Assembly: GCA_036345935.2 (NCBI GenBank)
Contig: JADWOT020000001.1
Location: 22,005,187-22,069,186, forward strand
Direction of reading: 5' to 3'
From: Taenia hydatigena
Taxonomy: Eukaryota; Platyhelminthes; Cestoda; Cyclophyllidea; Taeniidae
DNA length: 64,000 nucleotides
Notes under the pieces: model-generated
Databases searched by the model: none
Told to the model about the DNA's origin: nothing
The model's input: only the letters and a program-made list of their open reading frames with translations
Position numbers and translations under genes: made by a program
Shown here: positions 50,881-64,000 of the stretch, one piece after another
Layout of the letters: every line of letters starts with the position of its first letter
How positions within the stretch are numbered: the first letter of the stretch is position 1

Positions 50881-52469
50881 TCACAGTATTGACTGATGCT
50901 TCACAGTTTGATGGGTTAGACGGAGTGGCGCATCCCACTGGCCTTGTTTAAACTGGCTAAGCCTCGACCTTTCCACAACACTGACAGAAGCCACGAATTT
51001 GAGTGTTAATGCATTAGTGGGTTAGGCGACGGAGGCGGGACAGTTGATAACATTTTGCAATGAATCAGCAATGCGGACTGTAAATTACGGTGCTGTGATG
51101 CACATCTGTGAGTTGACACCTAAATTTGATGTGTCAAGTGTGTGTGAGCACTATATGGGTAAATATCATAACCAATATCATAGAGTGAAGCTAGGTTGGG
51201 TGGCTAGAGGCCGTGACACCCGAAATGGAATCGGGATAACGAAGACTGGAGAGGTCAAGTGATAGTGCGCGTAGGCGTAGGACGATTATCGTTCACCTCC
51301 TGCTGTCACCATCACCATCCGGCATCCTGGGAAGAGTGTTTACCACTCATTCGTCCTTGTCACACAAGTACCTACACACTTTTCCTTTTTTTCTTGCTTT
51401 TCTTCGTCGCCAACTATTGAGCAGTATATTTTCGTCCATGCGAAAGAAACTGCAATCCCACATGACGCCGAGGACAAATTTAGTACGCCACAAGGTTCTA
51501 CACGCAAAGAGAAGTAAGCTTTTAACTTTACTAGCATTTTTGAGGCCTGGTGGTGTAAAAAGAACTTGTCAGATTCGTTCAGAGTTACCAAAGTTGACTC
51601 TGAAGTGAACTTGTACCCTGTGGTTTGGGAATCGCAGCACACTCTCCTCATCGCTCCTAATGTAACGACAATCTAATTTTGCTCCCTAAAGGGGCTGCTG
51701 AGAGGTTTTGGGCTAGAAGCCAAGTGACACTGTGAGTTGATATTGCGCACTGATTCTCCTCTCTGTAGAACGTGCTTCTCTTGTGGCATCCTGCGGACCT
51801 CGCCGATGAGTTCATCAACTGTGTCCTATTCTAAATGCATTAGTTAATTGAAGGCAGTTGCCTACAAGATGTAAAACACCTCCTGGAGAAGTCGATCTCG
51901 CTTCACCCCCTATACACCAACTTGATGGGACTTTTTATCATCGAGTAATTTGGCGTTAGAGTCTCCATGGAGAATATGTAACGACTGGCGTCCTCCTCTT
52001 TCTTGTCAGAAATAAAGTTAGGAACAAACGAACGACGTCATGTCAAATTCAACCAAAGTCTCGGTGGATAGCCTGACACGATCCGAAGAACGTCTTAGAT
52101 AGTTAGACCCTGGGTCAAACGTTTACCATCACCGCTGTCTTTGACACGTCGTGAGATGGGCACTGGCTGTGGTCTTGATATGACCAAGTTGCATTCCCCC
52201 GACAGCATCAACCATCCAATGGAATTCACTGCTGTTATTTTCTGCTATCACCACGCCCATTTGACGTCATCCTAGGAGTTGTCGCGTCATGAACTTTATC
52301 TCTACTATTGTGAAGTGTCTTGCTCACCTCATCTTCACCGCTGCTGGACTGACTTGTAGACACCGTACTCTGATTTGGCTAAATTTCCTCCTCCACGAGT
52401 CATCAGTGGAAGTGATAAAGGAGCAACTGCGATTGCATCACCTCTTCCCTTCACGCCACCACCTACCAT

Positions 52470-52620
52470 CGTTCATTCATTCATTTCTTCGCAATTTCAT
52501 TCATTCACTCACCCGTCTACCACTGTTTCAAGCTCCATCCATCGGTGCCTCGCTTAGAATTCTGTCTGCTCATCTATCCATCCATCCTCCCACCCAAATG
52601 CCCGTCTTCCCACTTCCTCC
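52470..52620. repeat. CATT/CATC low-complexity stretch
   Basis: Repeated CATTCATTCATTT, CATTCATTCACTC and CATCCATCC motifs. They inflate a 191-codon plus-strand ORF (52289-52864) that reads as Ser/His/Pro-rich low-complexity sequence. Confidence 0.55.
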
Positions 52621-53239
52621 TCCATCCGCCCATCCACAGGCTTACTGCCATCGCTCAGATTTCTTTTTAACTAATTTAGGTTTCCTTAATGAATCGCCCA
52701 GGGCAATTCCCACCTTTTCCTCCCGATTGGTTACTATCAGGAGCAACCACTTCCTCCGATCCTCTCCCCATCCCTGTCCTTCAAACGAAATGACAAATGA
52801 GAGCACACGCTCGGGTGGATGTCAACATGCCCGTCATGTTTGGAAGTGGGCGTTAACGCATTGACTCAAGAACATTAAGGTAGCTGAGGTAATTCCAGCC
52901 AGGTTAGCCAAGCAGCCAAGACGCGAGTGGACCAAGGAACGAGGAAGCCGGATATGGCAATGATCGGTTATCCCATCTTCGCCCTAACAATCTGTGCTCA
53001 CCAAGCGTGTCCACAACGCCCATGGAATCGCTACCGTCAACCACCCTCCCCTCACAACCACCGACATTGCAATTCTAGGACTTTGATTACCCACAAGACA
53101 TTCTGCCTGCAAAACTCAAGGAAAAGCTCCGTTCACTAACCTCATTGCTTTCGAAGAAGCCATTTACTGTTGGCGAAAAAATTCCCCAACTGATCGCCTT
53201 CTTCGTTGATGCGATGTCGCTGATCGCTCGCGTTTCCTT

Positions 53240-53450
53240 CCACCTCGCCCCTTGCTGTCTAGCCATTTATTTACGACGCGACATTCGGTGATTCAAAGGC
53301 GTTCGTGTGGTTACCGGCATACCTTGCTGTAATGACTTGTTGCAACTTGTAGGAATTTGCCGGTCGTACACGGTTGTGTGCGTGTATGTGTGTGTCAGTC
53401 CTCCACTCTTCTTCCTTCATCGCTTCTAGCCTTGCCTTTCACTTCGTGGT
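53240..53450 (+). repeat. Segment shared with copy A (about 38690-38830)
   Basis: CTGTCTAGCCATTT, the spaced TTCGTGTGGTTACCGG and GACTTGTTGCAACTTGTAGG blocks occur in the same order and spacing as a stretch near 38700-38800 in copy A. This suggests that the duplicated unit extends past copy C. The sequence between 50.9 and 53.2 kb is not obviously shared. Confidence 0.45.
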
Positions 53451-56400
53451 ATATTGGTTGGACTAAACTAGGGAACATGATTTGAGGTCATCAGCTTGAC
53501 GAATACGAAGCAGTCCCACACAAGGTGGAAATGCAATGTCAGGCGGTACCAAATCCTCCGAAGTTCACTAAACACTCACACTTCCACAACACTTACAGCT
53601 GTGAAGCACGTTTCATCGCACCACCATCGTTGCAACACTCAGGCCACCTCTGGAGAGGTTTCGTGACATCCGAGGCTGGAAGGAGGTCTATCATGAGACG
53701 ACCTCCAGCTTACCGGTGCGGAGACGCGATGGAAGGAGGTGTCCTTCAACCTTTCAAGGGAACTCAAGTAGACATGGTTTGCTTGTATCATAAATGAAGA
53801 CAGACAGGTTCAAATCTCATAAATTTTAGAGAGAAGCATGGCAAACGTCCCGATATTTGAATGCGTACCCCACCACAGAGGGGCTCAAGACTGACCCACC
53901 TCAATGTCGTCACCACGACAGTGAGTGAATTGACCTCGGAGGTCTCAAATCTCAGTAAGTAGAGGCGCCCCCTTGACCGTTCACATCTATATGATAAGGT
54001 CAAGGCGTCTTGTCAACAACTTCCCCTCACCACCTTCTGCTAAGTAGAGCCGGTTAATGGTTCCAACTGGGATCGTGCGTTATCTGCAACGATTCTACCT
54101 TCCTGAAGACGTCCACATCAACTAACTTTCGTTTTTTTTTTTTGCATGATGGTCACGTCGCCCTGGGTGATGTCATAGCAATGAAATGATAAGGTTCTTG
54201 ATGAGGTTCTGAGGTTTGTGGATTCCTTTCAACCCGCAAACAGGAATGCATGCCAACTTTTGTCACATCCACACGCATTCGCCTGGTTGAGGCACTTCCA
54301 CGGAGGCCACGGAAAAGCTGGGGTGACATACCCCCTTTCAGGTGACCGTTTAATCAGTTGGAAAGGATTTTCCTTGCAGATCACTGGAAACGGGGAAAGG
54401 GTGTTGTACCTCAAGAAGGAAAATGAAAGCGTCAAAACTAGTTGGCCCTTGAGTGGAGATCAGTGTACCTCCTCGATGCCACACTTTCTTCACATTTCCT
54501 CTGTCCACAAGTCGGGAGGAAGAAACGCCGATGGGGAGGGGAAGGGGGGACTTTCCGCCGTCCTCTTTTCCTTCGTGTCTCACTAGGCTTATCATGCACG
54601 AAGAGCAACGAAAAAGCATCGCCCGAGTTGATGAAAGTGTCAACTGAAGAGGCGAATAGGGAAGATTTCACCTGCTTGTTGATTGTTCAAGGTTAGCACT
54701 TGGACAAGTGGGTGCTCCACTTGGAATACTTAGCTCTGAAGGGTGCCAGGCAATTGGAAATTCATTCCACACACGGTTTCTTTCCTTTGTTGTACCGTGA
54801 TGGAGGGAGGTTTCTTGATGTACGAATGATTCACTGGCGGTACTGAAAGTCCACTTATGCAGCTGTTTGAATGCAGCAGGAGATTCAACCACTTCGCGTC
54901 GAGGAGTCTCAAAGCGGAGTAGCAAGGAGGACTTGACGTGACCGACTTGTGCCCCTTACAAGCGGCCATCTCCGAAGTTGATTGGATGAAAGTGAAGTAA
55001 GGCAGGAGGAGTGAAAGAACTTAATCATCAGTGGCAATATCTACATCCATCGGATGCTAAAAAAGGGTCCGGACTCCAGCATTCACTGTTGCTGTTGCTT
55101 TTGCTGGAACTGCAAAATCTGCATCAGACTTCAAAAATGTTAGAATTAGTGCTTTAATCAGGAGAATCGGAGGTGGACGAGTTTTGCGTAGTTAGAGTGA
55201 CGTCTTTGACAGATGGGGCTGTCATCAATGGCTGCAAGTTGGCGTCTGTGAGGGGCGATTTGCTTCTCACGATTCGGGATCGTGGAGGTGTGTTGGACTG
55301 CTACTGTCTGGCAAATGTAGAACATTGCAGTACTGCAGGTGCACGTATGAATAAAGGTGATGAGCCAGACTTCCGCCTTTTGTGCAGCAGTGAAGTGCGT
55401 TCCATTATCAGGTAACTAAGCCGACATTTATTGGCTGTGATTTGGAGTTGGAAATAACTAATCCAGAATGTTCATGAAGAGATTGACAGCTGTAACCACC
55501 ATGCCTACGGTCATGGTGTCAAACTCGGAACCGAAAACCGGGATCTCAGTGCAGTCGAAGCGTAGCCAATCCGTAATCAGTCTGACGATGCCAGCTTCAA
55601 ACTCGCATGTCCTCAGGTTCCAACTTCTTTCCGGTCGTTAGTCTCGACAATGTCAGGATGATGGATTTAATAACCGTAACTAAGTTCGGCTCCCATTGAC
55701 ATCCACGTTGCGATCATGCAATCATTCCAGCGCCTAGATGACATCTGGAATGTTCGAATACAGGCAGATCGGCCAGCATAATCAAGGCATGCCAGGAAGT
55801 GCCGATTCACGGTCCCGATAATCTGTGTTTCCATGAGGCGCTCTAGACGCTGGCCAATGACTGGAAGTCATCAAAGCCGGGCGGATCGTCACTGACAGAC
55901 GTGGGGTAGTTTTCATTGCTTTTACACTATTCATCCCACTAGGAATGAGGCTTACCACCTTGATTATGGACATCGAGGCTGAACTAGCCCAAGCATTGCA
56001 TGCGCACTCTACTCGATAATCATCGAGTCTAGCCTCGGTTCGAACGAAACTACAATCGTCCCCACTATTTTACACTCATTTGAAGGTTTTCGAAACGCTT
56101 CCTAAGGCTACGCGCGTGCAAACACGAGTTCACGCAAAGAACTGTCCTTTAAGGTGAAAGGTTGACGCACTTTTCGCATACCACAAAATCTAGCATTGGT
56201 TTTTTTCAACCACCGTCCGCATAAATCGAACTGGTGAGCCACATAATGATGGAGCATGAAACGCGGGACCTACAACACTTCAACAGCGGTAATAGCATTA
56301 TGGAGGAAGCTGGACGAATCCTTGGGCAGACTCCAAACCGTTTCTACAACACAGACGACAACGGAGGGGTTTGAAGAGGCACACAGTGTGTACGTTGTCG

Positions 56401-57052
56401 CTTCAAGTGAGAGTGAGACCAAGCAAATGCCATTTGCTCCACCTCAACCAACCACTCAAAGGAGGGGGAATTAAGCTAAGGCAGCGAATGAGTTGGAAAT
56501 AACTGCAGTTGGGGCTGCTGTAGCCTTACCTGCACGAAACTGAACAAAAACCCCTTTTACCAGAAGTAAAAGAAAAAAGCAACCTCATTGTTGCCATGAC
56601 GCTAATTGCCATCATCAAACCGCTTACAACTCGATTCCGTGCAACCGGTCATGACAACTCTACGCCGCTGTGCTCAAACAAGAAAATCAGAGGGTCACAA
56701 AGAGGTCACGTAAGGGCGTTAACGTGTGAAGCCGGAAAATTAATCGGCAACAAAGAGGGGCGGTCTCAAGGGCTACGATTAACAGAGAAAAATATGCACC
56801 AAAATTCAACCAACAAGTTGAGAACAAAACCTCTGTAGTGGAATGCCTTATTATAGCTTAGGAGAAAACATGGAACCTCCACTAGTCCCTTAGATGCATC
56901 TAAAGGACCCAGAAATGATACACATTCACCAAAATGCACACGCTCTTGGCGTTCCTTTTGTACAGCGGTAAGTATGGAGGTGGGGAGAGGGAGAGAGCAA
57001 ATGAATAAAGAAATACACACCTAACCACGGTAAAACTTGCAACCACACATCG

Positions 57053-57593
57053 TCATTTCCCACCTCCTTCCTCCTTCTCCTCCGCCTCCTCTGCCTCGTA
57101 ATTCTCTTCCAACAGCTGTTGTTCCTGTAATTGAGAAAGTCGCTGTGCCAGTCGCTCCGAAAATCTATGACGGAAACCCGAACTTCGAGCAGAGAGTAGA
57201 GCATAGATGGTCTCGTAGTTCTCCATGGCGAATTTCGGTTCCTCCTCACCCTCTTGTTGAGGTGGCGGCACTGGTCCCACTACATCGTCGTAGCTGTAGG
57301 GAAGAAAATAGTCGGCTATGGCAAAAGGGAACAAAGAGAAGAGCTCAGAGGTCGATGACTCACAAGACACCAACAGGTCGGAAGCCGGCGGCACTGATTT
57401 CAACGCAGAGCTTTTCACCCTCCAGTGTGGTGAGGTTGATGTAGGCAAGCGACTCGCTGAATGGCAATCCCTCGGCAACACGAATGTCACGCACACCAAA
57501 AGCCGTCTCAGAGACCGCTGCTTCAGCCTCGACCGTGCAGAGCTTGTCACCCTCTGCGGCGGTCATGTGAGCAGCGAACAGCTCGGAGGACAT
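57053..57593 (-). CDS. GSKIP: GSKIP homologue (GSK3-interacting, PKA-anchoring small protein)
   Basis: Two exons on the minus strand: 57593-57364 (ATG to a GTGAGT donor) and 57293-57053 (after TTCCCTACAG, to TGA). They join in phase to give 156 residues. The vertebrate protein is about 139 residues; it binds GSK3-beta and PKA RII and so brings the kinases together in the cytosol. Matching features: EAEAAVSETAFGVRDIRVAE, the SLAYINLTTLEGEKLCVEI block (vertebrate type DVAYINVET, YCLELTEAG), and NYETIYALLSARSSGFRHRF (vertebrate type YETVYSLLDTLSPAYREAF), then AQRLSQLQ. A TGA lies in frame just upstream of the ATG. The C-terminus carries an acidic tail (NYEAEEAEEKEEGGGK), and a Pro/Glu linker (PVPPPQQEGEEEP) sits between the two halves. 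Confidence 0.9.
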
Positions 57594-57599
57594 CGACAC

Positions 57600-60500
57600 G
57601 GGTCAGTCGTACTAAAAAAAGAACAATTTGTTCATACGCAATTCCCATCGCTCTCCTCCTCTCTTTCATGCTTTCGATGCAGATAGCGCGTTGACTTAGA
57701 GATGTGACTCAATCGACTAGAAGAAATGCTTTTACGGGAAAGGAGGGAAAGAGACTAGGACAAGAAGTTGACCTGAAACGCAGCAGAACGAAGAATGGCT
57801 TCTAGAGTTGTCTGAGAGAGATAAGCCTAGATGATGGGCGACGAATGACGTGAGCGTGAACCACACAGTTTGACTCCCACGACGATGACATGGTAATATG
57901 TTCATGTCACTAATGCCATCGGTCCCCCATCCCCTCTGCGCCTTTGCAATTAACCTGCTTTGAGTCTCAAAAGTCTAACGACGGCCCCAGGCATAGTTCT
58001 GGCTTTAGAGCCAAACTAAGGAGAAAGTCTGCACAACTCGATTGATAATGAAGATTGGGAAAAGAAGAAGGCTTATTTTTACATGTGTCCAGCCACCTCA
58101 AGCATAAAAGACTAATAAGAATACAGAAACTTCGCCTGTAAAAGGAACAATGGAAACAATTTGTGAAAAAGAACTGCGCAATTTCACCAAAATTCGCTGT
58201 TGTTAAGACAAGTGCGATCCCCAGTAGAGCTGGAAACGCACGGCTACTACCAAACGCGATTCAATGCCAGTACTGGAAATGGACAGACACATGGATTAGT
58301 TAGCTAACAAAATTGCCAGGAAACGCATATCAGGGAGGGAGCGGGCAAGTATGAAAACAACCCAGCATATGGCAATATTCCAATGTGCTTCAGTCCAACA
58401 TATCAACGGTTGTCCTGTTCTCACCTCCAAAAATTTAATGGTGCAGTTAGCTATCAAGCAGTCTGGTGCAAAAAAAGACCAAATTTGAAACTACGTATTC
58501 AGAGTTATGGCGTTATGAATAAACATTGAAAAATGAGGAGCGATCACCGAATGTTGGTTGAGCGTATTGCCTCAGAATTGCTGGTAAGTCGTGGGAACAA
58601 GGAATTGGTCTCCGCTCACACGGAATCAGCGCCTTCTAACAGTGCCACGTCTCTAGCGGCTTTTTTCCTCGACAAAGGAACTAAGGAGAGTAAATGGATC
58701 AATCACCAAACAAACAACGGTCCTAACAACGCGTAGGAACGGGGTGAAAATCACGTGATAAACAGCGAATAGTACAAACACGTGCCCCGACGATGATCAC
58801 CGAGATGACATCTTAGTATGAACAATGAACCGTACTGTAGCCTTAAACAAAATCATGTCGCCTGTGGCACGTTTGCATCAATCAAAGAGGTCCTCTCCCT
58901 TTGAGGGGTCTTCTCAAAGACCATAAAGAGACAGAAAAGGCTTCTTATGAATCAGTCGCATTTCAAAACGGGAGAGAGACTCAAACGAAGACCATGAAAT
59001 TCAAACGAGTAGAGACGGTGGAAGCAATAGGAGAGTAGACGTGAAAATGAATATCAGCTACAAAATGAAGCTAGAAAAGGCTATAGGTAGAAAATTTGAC
59101 TTTAAGAGGTAAGCAGCATTGGAGTGGTATAGTGCCAAGTGCAAGATGCCTAAGACCAAAAGCAGATAGCCTGAACGATGAATATGCAAGCGATGATATG
59201 CTGCAACTTGCCCTGCTTCCACATTGTTTGGCATTTTGAAAGCCGCACACACATATATATAATGCGGAATAAGGACATAGCCGCCAACTGAGACACAGGG
59301 AACGAGAGGGCCAGAAGTACAGCTGATTCATAGGGGTAATAAAAGTCTTGCCATAAACGTATGCTTAAAGCAAAACTGAATGCTAATCCTACATTATGTT
59401 TCTGTGATGAAATTATTTTCAGGCCTAAAAGCCTCGACATCTCTCAATAGCAGGTAGAAGAATTATGTGAACTGTGTGCCACTCGATGTGCTGGCAGTGG
59501 GGACCACGAGCTTGCGCGCAAATCACGAACCTTATGAATCAAGTGGAGAGGCTATGAGTTTCACCCACTATAAGCTTTTCCTAACCGTAGGCAAATAGCT
59601 CAACAGACGCACAACTACCACTGCAAAACATGGATGTCAACCTCTCACCAACTCTTAATAGGGCTCTGCGTGCAAAGTCGCCCCTGTTACGCAGCAAGGC
59701 ACTTAAGTAAACATGGTTGGAAGGAGACTTTAAGCAATGACAGGTGAACAGTTGAAGCATGCGCACGCTGAATGAAGGCAGAGCACAAAAAGGGATAGAA
59801 CCCGATGTTAACGATAAGTTCAGAGCTTAATACTGTGGCAAGGTAAACAAAGAAATCGTACCGGATAGTCACTTCAAGTAAACAATTGGCTCTTTCCGAA
59901 AACTGGTTGATTGAAGCATAAATACAACTGCATGGCTTGTCAACAAAACAAACATCTATAGCCATACTAACCGCAGATTGTTAGCAAGGAGAAAAAAAAT
60001 AATGAGTCTGGTAACGTTTACTGAGTGCAATCTGCTTTATGGGGTCGGGAGGAAGTCGGATAGATGCCTTTGAAAGGGGCAAGGTATAACTTGATATAGA
60101 GAGCCTCCGAATGTCACTAATGATAGGAATTGATTAAGGCATTGGAAGAATGCTTCAAAAAATTTGCTGGAGGAAGAGGCTAGAGACACCTGAGAAGCAA
60201 ACAACATATCCGCTGGTTTGATTAATCAAAGCATACCAAAAGCCGGGATACTCAAAGGTATTTAGGACGAAATACCAAGCCCTGAAGTCATTTTGGAAAA
60301 GCGAAGTGCAATGGCAATGAAGTCAGTAAACATAAACTCGAAAAATATACCAGTAACGATGAAAACGAAACAAAAGGATTTGGCTCAATACCTCAGGAGA
60401 AAAGAGGCAGTTGGGTAATTTGAACGTCAACAATTTTAGATGACAAAAAAAGCAAACGACCAATACGCACAACTGGGAAGAGAGCACAGGACAATGACCT

Positions 60501-60877
60501 TCGCGATAATTTCAAATCACTAAACAATCGTATTAGGCTAGTTAAATTTAAGCGTTAAAATTTTTAATTGCTGTGTTCACCCTTCAGAATTTCTCACAGC
60601 AAGCTGTCAATAAAAATCACCATTACAGGATTAAAAATTGCTAAATGGCAGGGTAAGTCCGGCGTTAAGTCCTTAAAGGATTTATACGGCAAAGAAATAA
60701 AACTACTACCATATACTCCTACCTGAAAAACAAAAAAGCCCATAGCGCTTAAAATGCTCGCAGCCTTAGGGATTAAATCATTTTGCCCTCATAATCGAAA
60801 ACGCATTTGAACATGAAGGCAGGCGAAACTCACAAATATGTTTTTAATCATTATGGTTTGATAGTCCTTTCTTCTAC
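57600..60877. other. A-rich intergenic region
   Basis: It separates the minus-strand GSKIP from the plus-strand TTBK. No exon, repeat or RNA gene was recognised. GSKIP's promoter should lie in its first few hundred bases; no clear core element was seen. Confidence 0.45.
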
Positions 60878-61063
60878 TATAGCACTTTGTTCGTTGGAAC
60901 TACCGGTTATGGTGAAGGTCACAGAGGTGGCCGTATTGCCCTAGCTTCGTAGGCTGGCCTTCGGGCCATGCCAGCAGTTTATTTCCCTCTGTCCTTTGAA
61001 TACGTATATTCTAACCTAGCATTCTGCCTTCTTTTGCCTTCGAGGGAGCCTCTGGATGCTACA
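60878..61063 (+). mobile_element. Solo TRIM LTR
   Basis: 186 bp, from TATAGCACTTTG (diverged from TGTAGTACTTT) to GGATGCTACA, with the conserved core CACAGAGGTGGCCGTATTGCCC. No internal region follows, so this is a solo LTR left by recombination. It lies about 0.8 kb upstream of the TTBK first coding exon, in the same orientation. The flanks TCTAC and TACAC do not match. Confidence 0.82.
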
Positions 61064-61874
61064 TACACAAATCAATGCATGCATAATCATGAGTCCGTCA
61101 CAAATGTTATATTATCACAATGGGGAACAAAACTACAAAATGCATACCATGATGTTTTTACTATTTGTGACATAAAATAGAACTTAAAAGCACAGAGCAT
61201 CTAACGGCCTATTCGTAGATACTATCCAAAAGTCTCTACCGCTAATGCAATGGATGCTGATTCTTAGGTTTGGGATAGTACACAATTCATTCTGCAGCAG
61301 ATAACTATTAATTTTCTAGGGCGACAATAAGGTTGAACCTTCAGCTTTGGTAGTAGTGGTAATATTGATCAGATTTGTTTGTTCAAGTTAAAACAAGTTA
61401 TTGTTAAGATATTCCTAAATGCGGTAATAGCACACATACCTTACCAGGGTAACGTGCTACATTTCTATTTAAAAGTATATTAAAATGACAAAACGCTGAT
61501 TTGCGCGGTTCGAATAGCGCTACTATTATTGCAGAATCTTCCTTTCTATGATCTTCTTTCCTCTAATTTTAATTGACGTCTATGGCAATTAGTTGCCCTT
61601 TTTTGCCCTCATAATTGAAGTTTTTCAAAATCATTTTCTAAGTTGTACTTTTCGTATATGTTTTCCATAAGCGGATTATTGCATGTATGACTGAAAATTA
61701 AAAGCTTGCCCTTTGTTTATCCATTCACCATTGGTAGGAATGACTTAAGCGCATTGAATAAATTCTGTTCAGGACCTTGAGAATTGGTGGTTTGAATTCT
61801 CGAAATTGATTTTTCGTAAATCTTGGTTAACATCACATGCAATCCGTCTCTGTTATGTCCAGTTGATCAAATAA

Positions 61875-64000
<2,126 letters not shown>

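Larger units (their letters stand above)
50881..57052. other. Region without a supported gene
   Basis: Only the shared segment at 53.24-53.45 kb and the low-complexity stretch at 52.5 kb stand out. A 12-base T run lies at 54132-54143. Short ORFs between 54.2 and 54.7 kb overlap on both strands and show no family signal. Confidence 0.45.

Noticed and set aside
52289..52864. The longest ORF in the window (191 codons, plus strand)
   Set aside because: It is driven by CATT/CATC low-complexity repeats, is Ser/His/Pro-rich, and shows no domain or splice pattern.

Overview
This window looks like nuclear DNA of a flatworm, most likely a tapeworm and possibly a taeniid. Three things point there. Coding sequence sits in small exons with GT/AG introns of tens of bases to about 2 kb. 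The recognisable genes are animal genes. The window also carries several copies of a very small LTR retrotransposon (LTR about 186 bp, internal part about 525 bp) of the TRIM type known from taeniids. The species assignment is inference. There are no operons, no CRISPR array and no prokaryotic signals.

Layout. 1-10.6 kb: no gene I can support. 10.67-17.1 kb, minus strand: a spliced ecto-NTPDase (CD39/ENTPD)-like gene; nine coding exons join in phase, but several apyrase-motif residues are unusual. 17.85-19.14 kb: a minus-strand TRIM with a solo LTR nested inside its 3' LTR, plus one more degenerate LTR. 25.2-34.8 kb, minus strand: a rhophilin homologue (BRO1 then PDZ domain) in nine or ten exons, with its N-terminal HR1 part and its C-terminus not located. 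35.9-39.2, 40.9-42.95 and 49.75-50.9 kb, plus strand: decayed NTPDase-derived pseudogene copies. 45.54-46.40 kb: a second TRIM element. 57.05-57.59 kb, minus strand: a two-exon GSKIP homologue. 60.88-61.06 kb: a solo TRIM LTR. 61.90-62.19 kb, plus strand: the first coding exon of a tau-tubulin kinase (TTBK), the rest lying beyond the window.

The genes do not form one pathway. Three touch signalling: rhophilin (Rho GTPase scaffold), GSKIP (GSK3/PKA anchoring) and TTBK (CK1-family kinase). The NTPDase family normally acts on extracellular nucleotides, and in parasites it is discussed as a way of lowering host ATP signals. The most interesting region is the NTPDase gene and its dead copies. The intact-looking gene keeps an open reading frame through every exon but has changed residues in four of the five apyrase-conserved regions, while a nearby pseudogene keeps the canonical form of one of these motifs.
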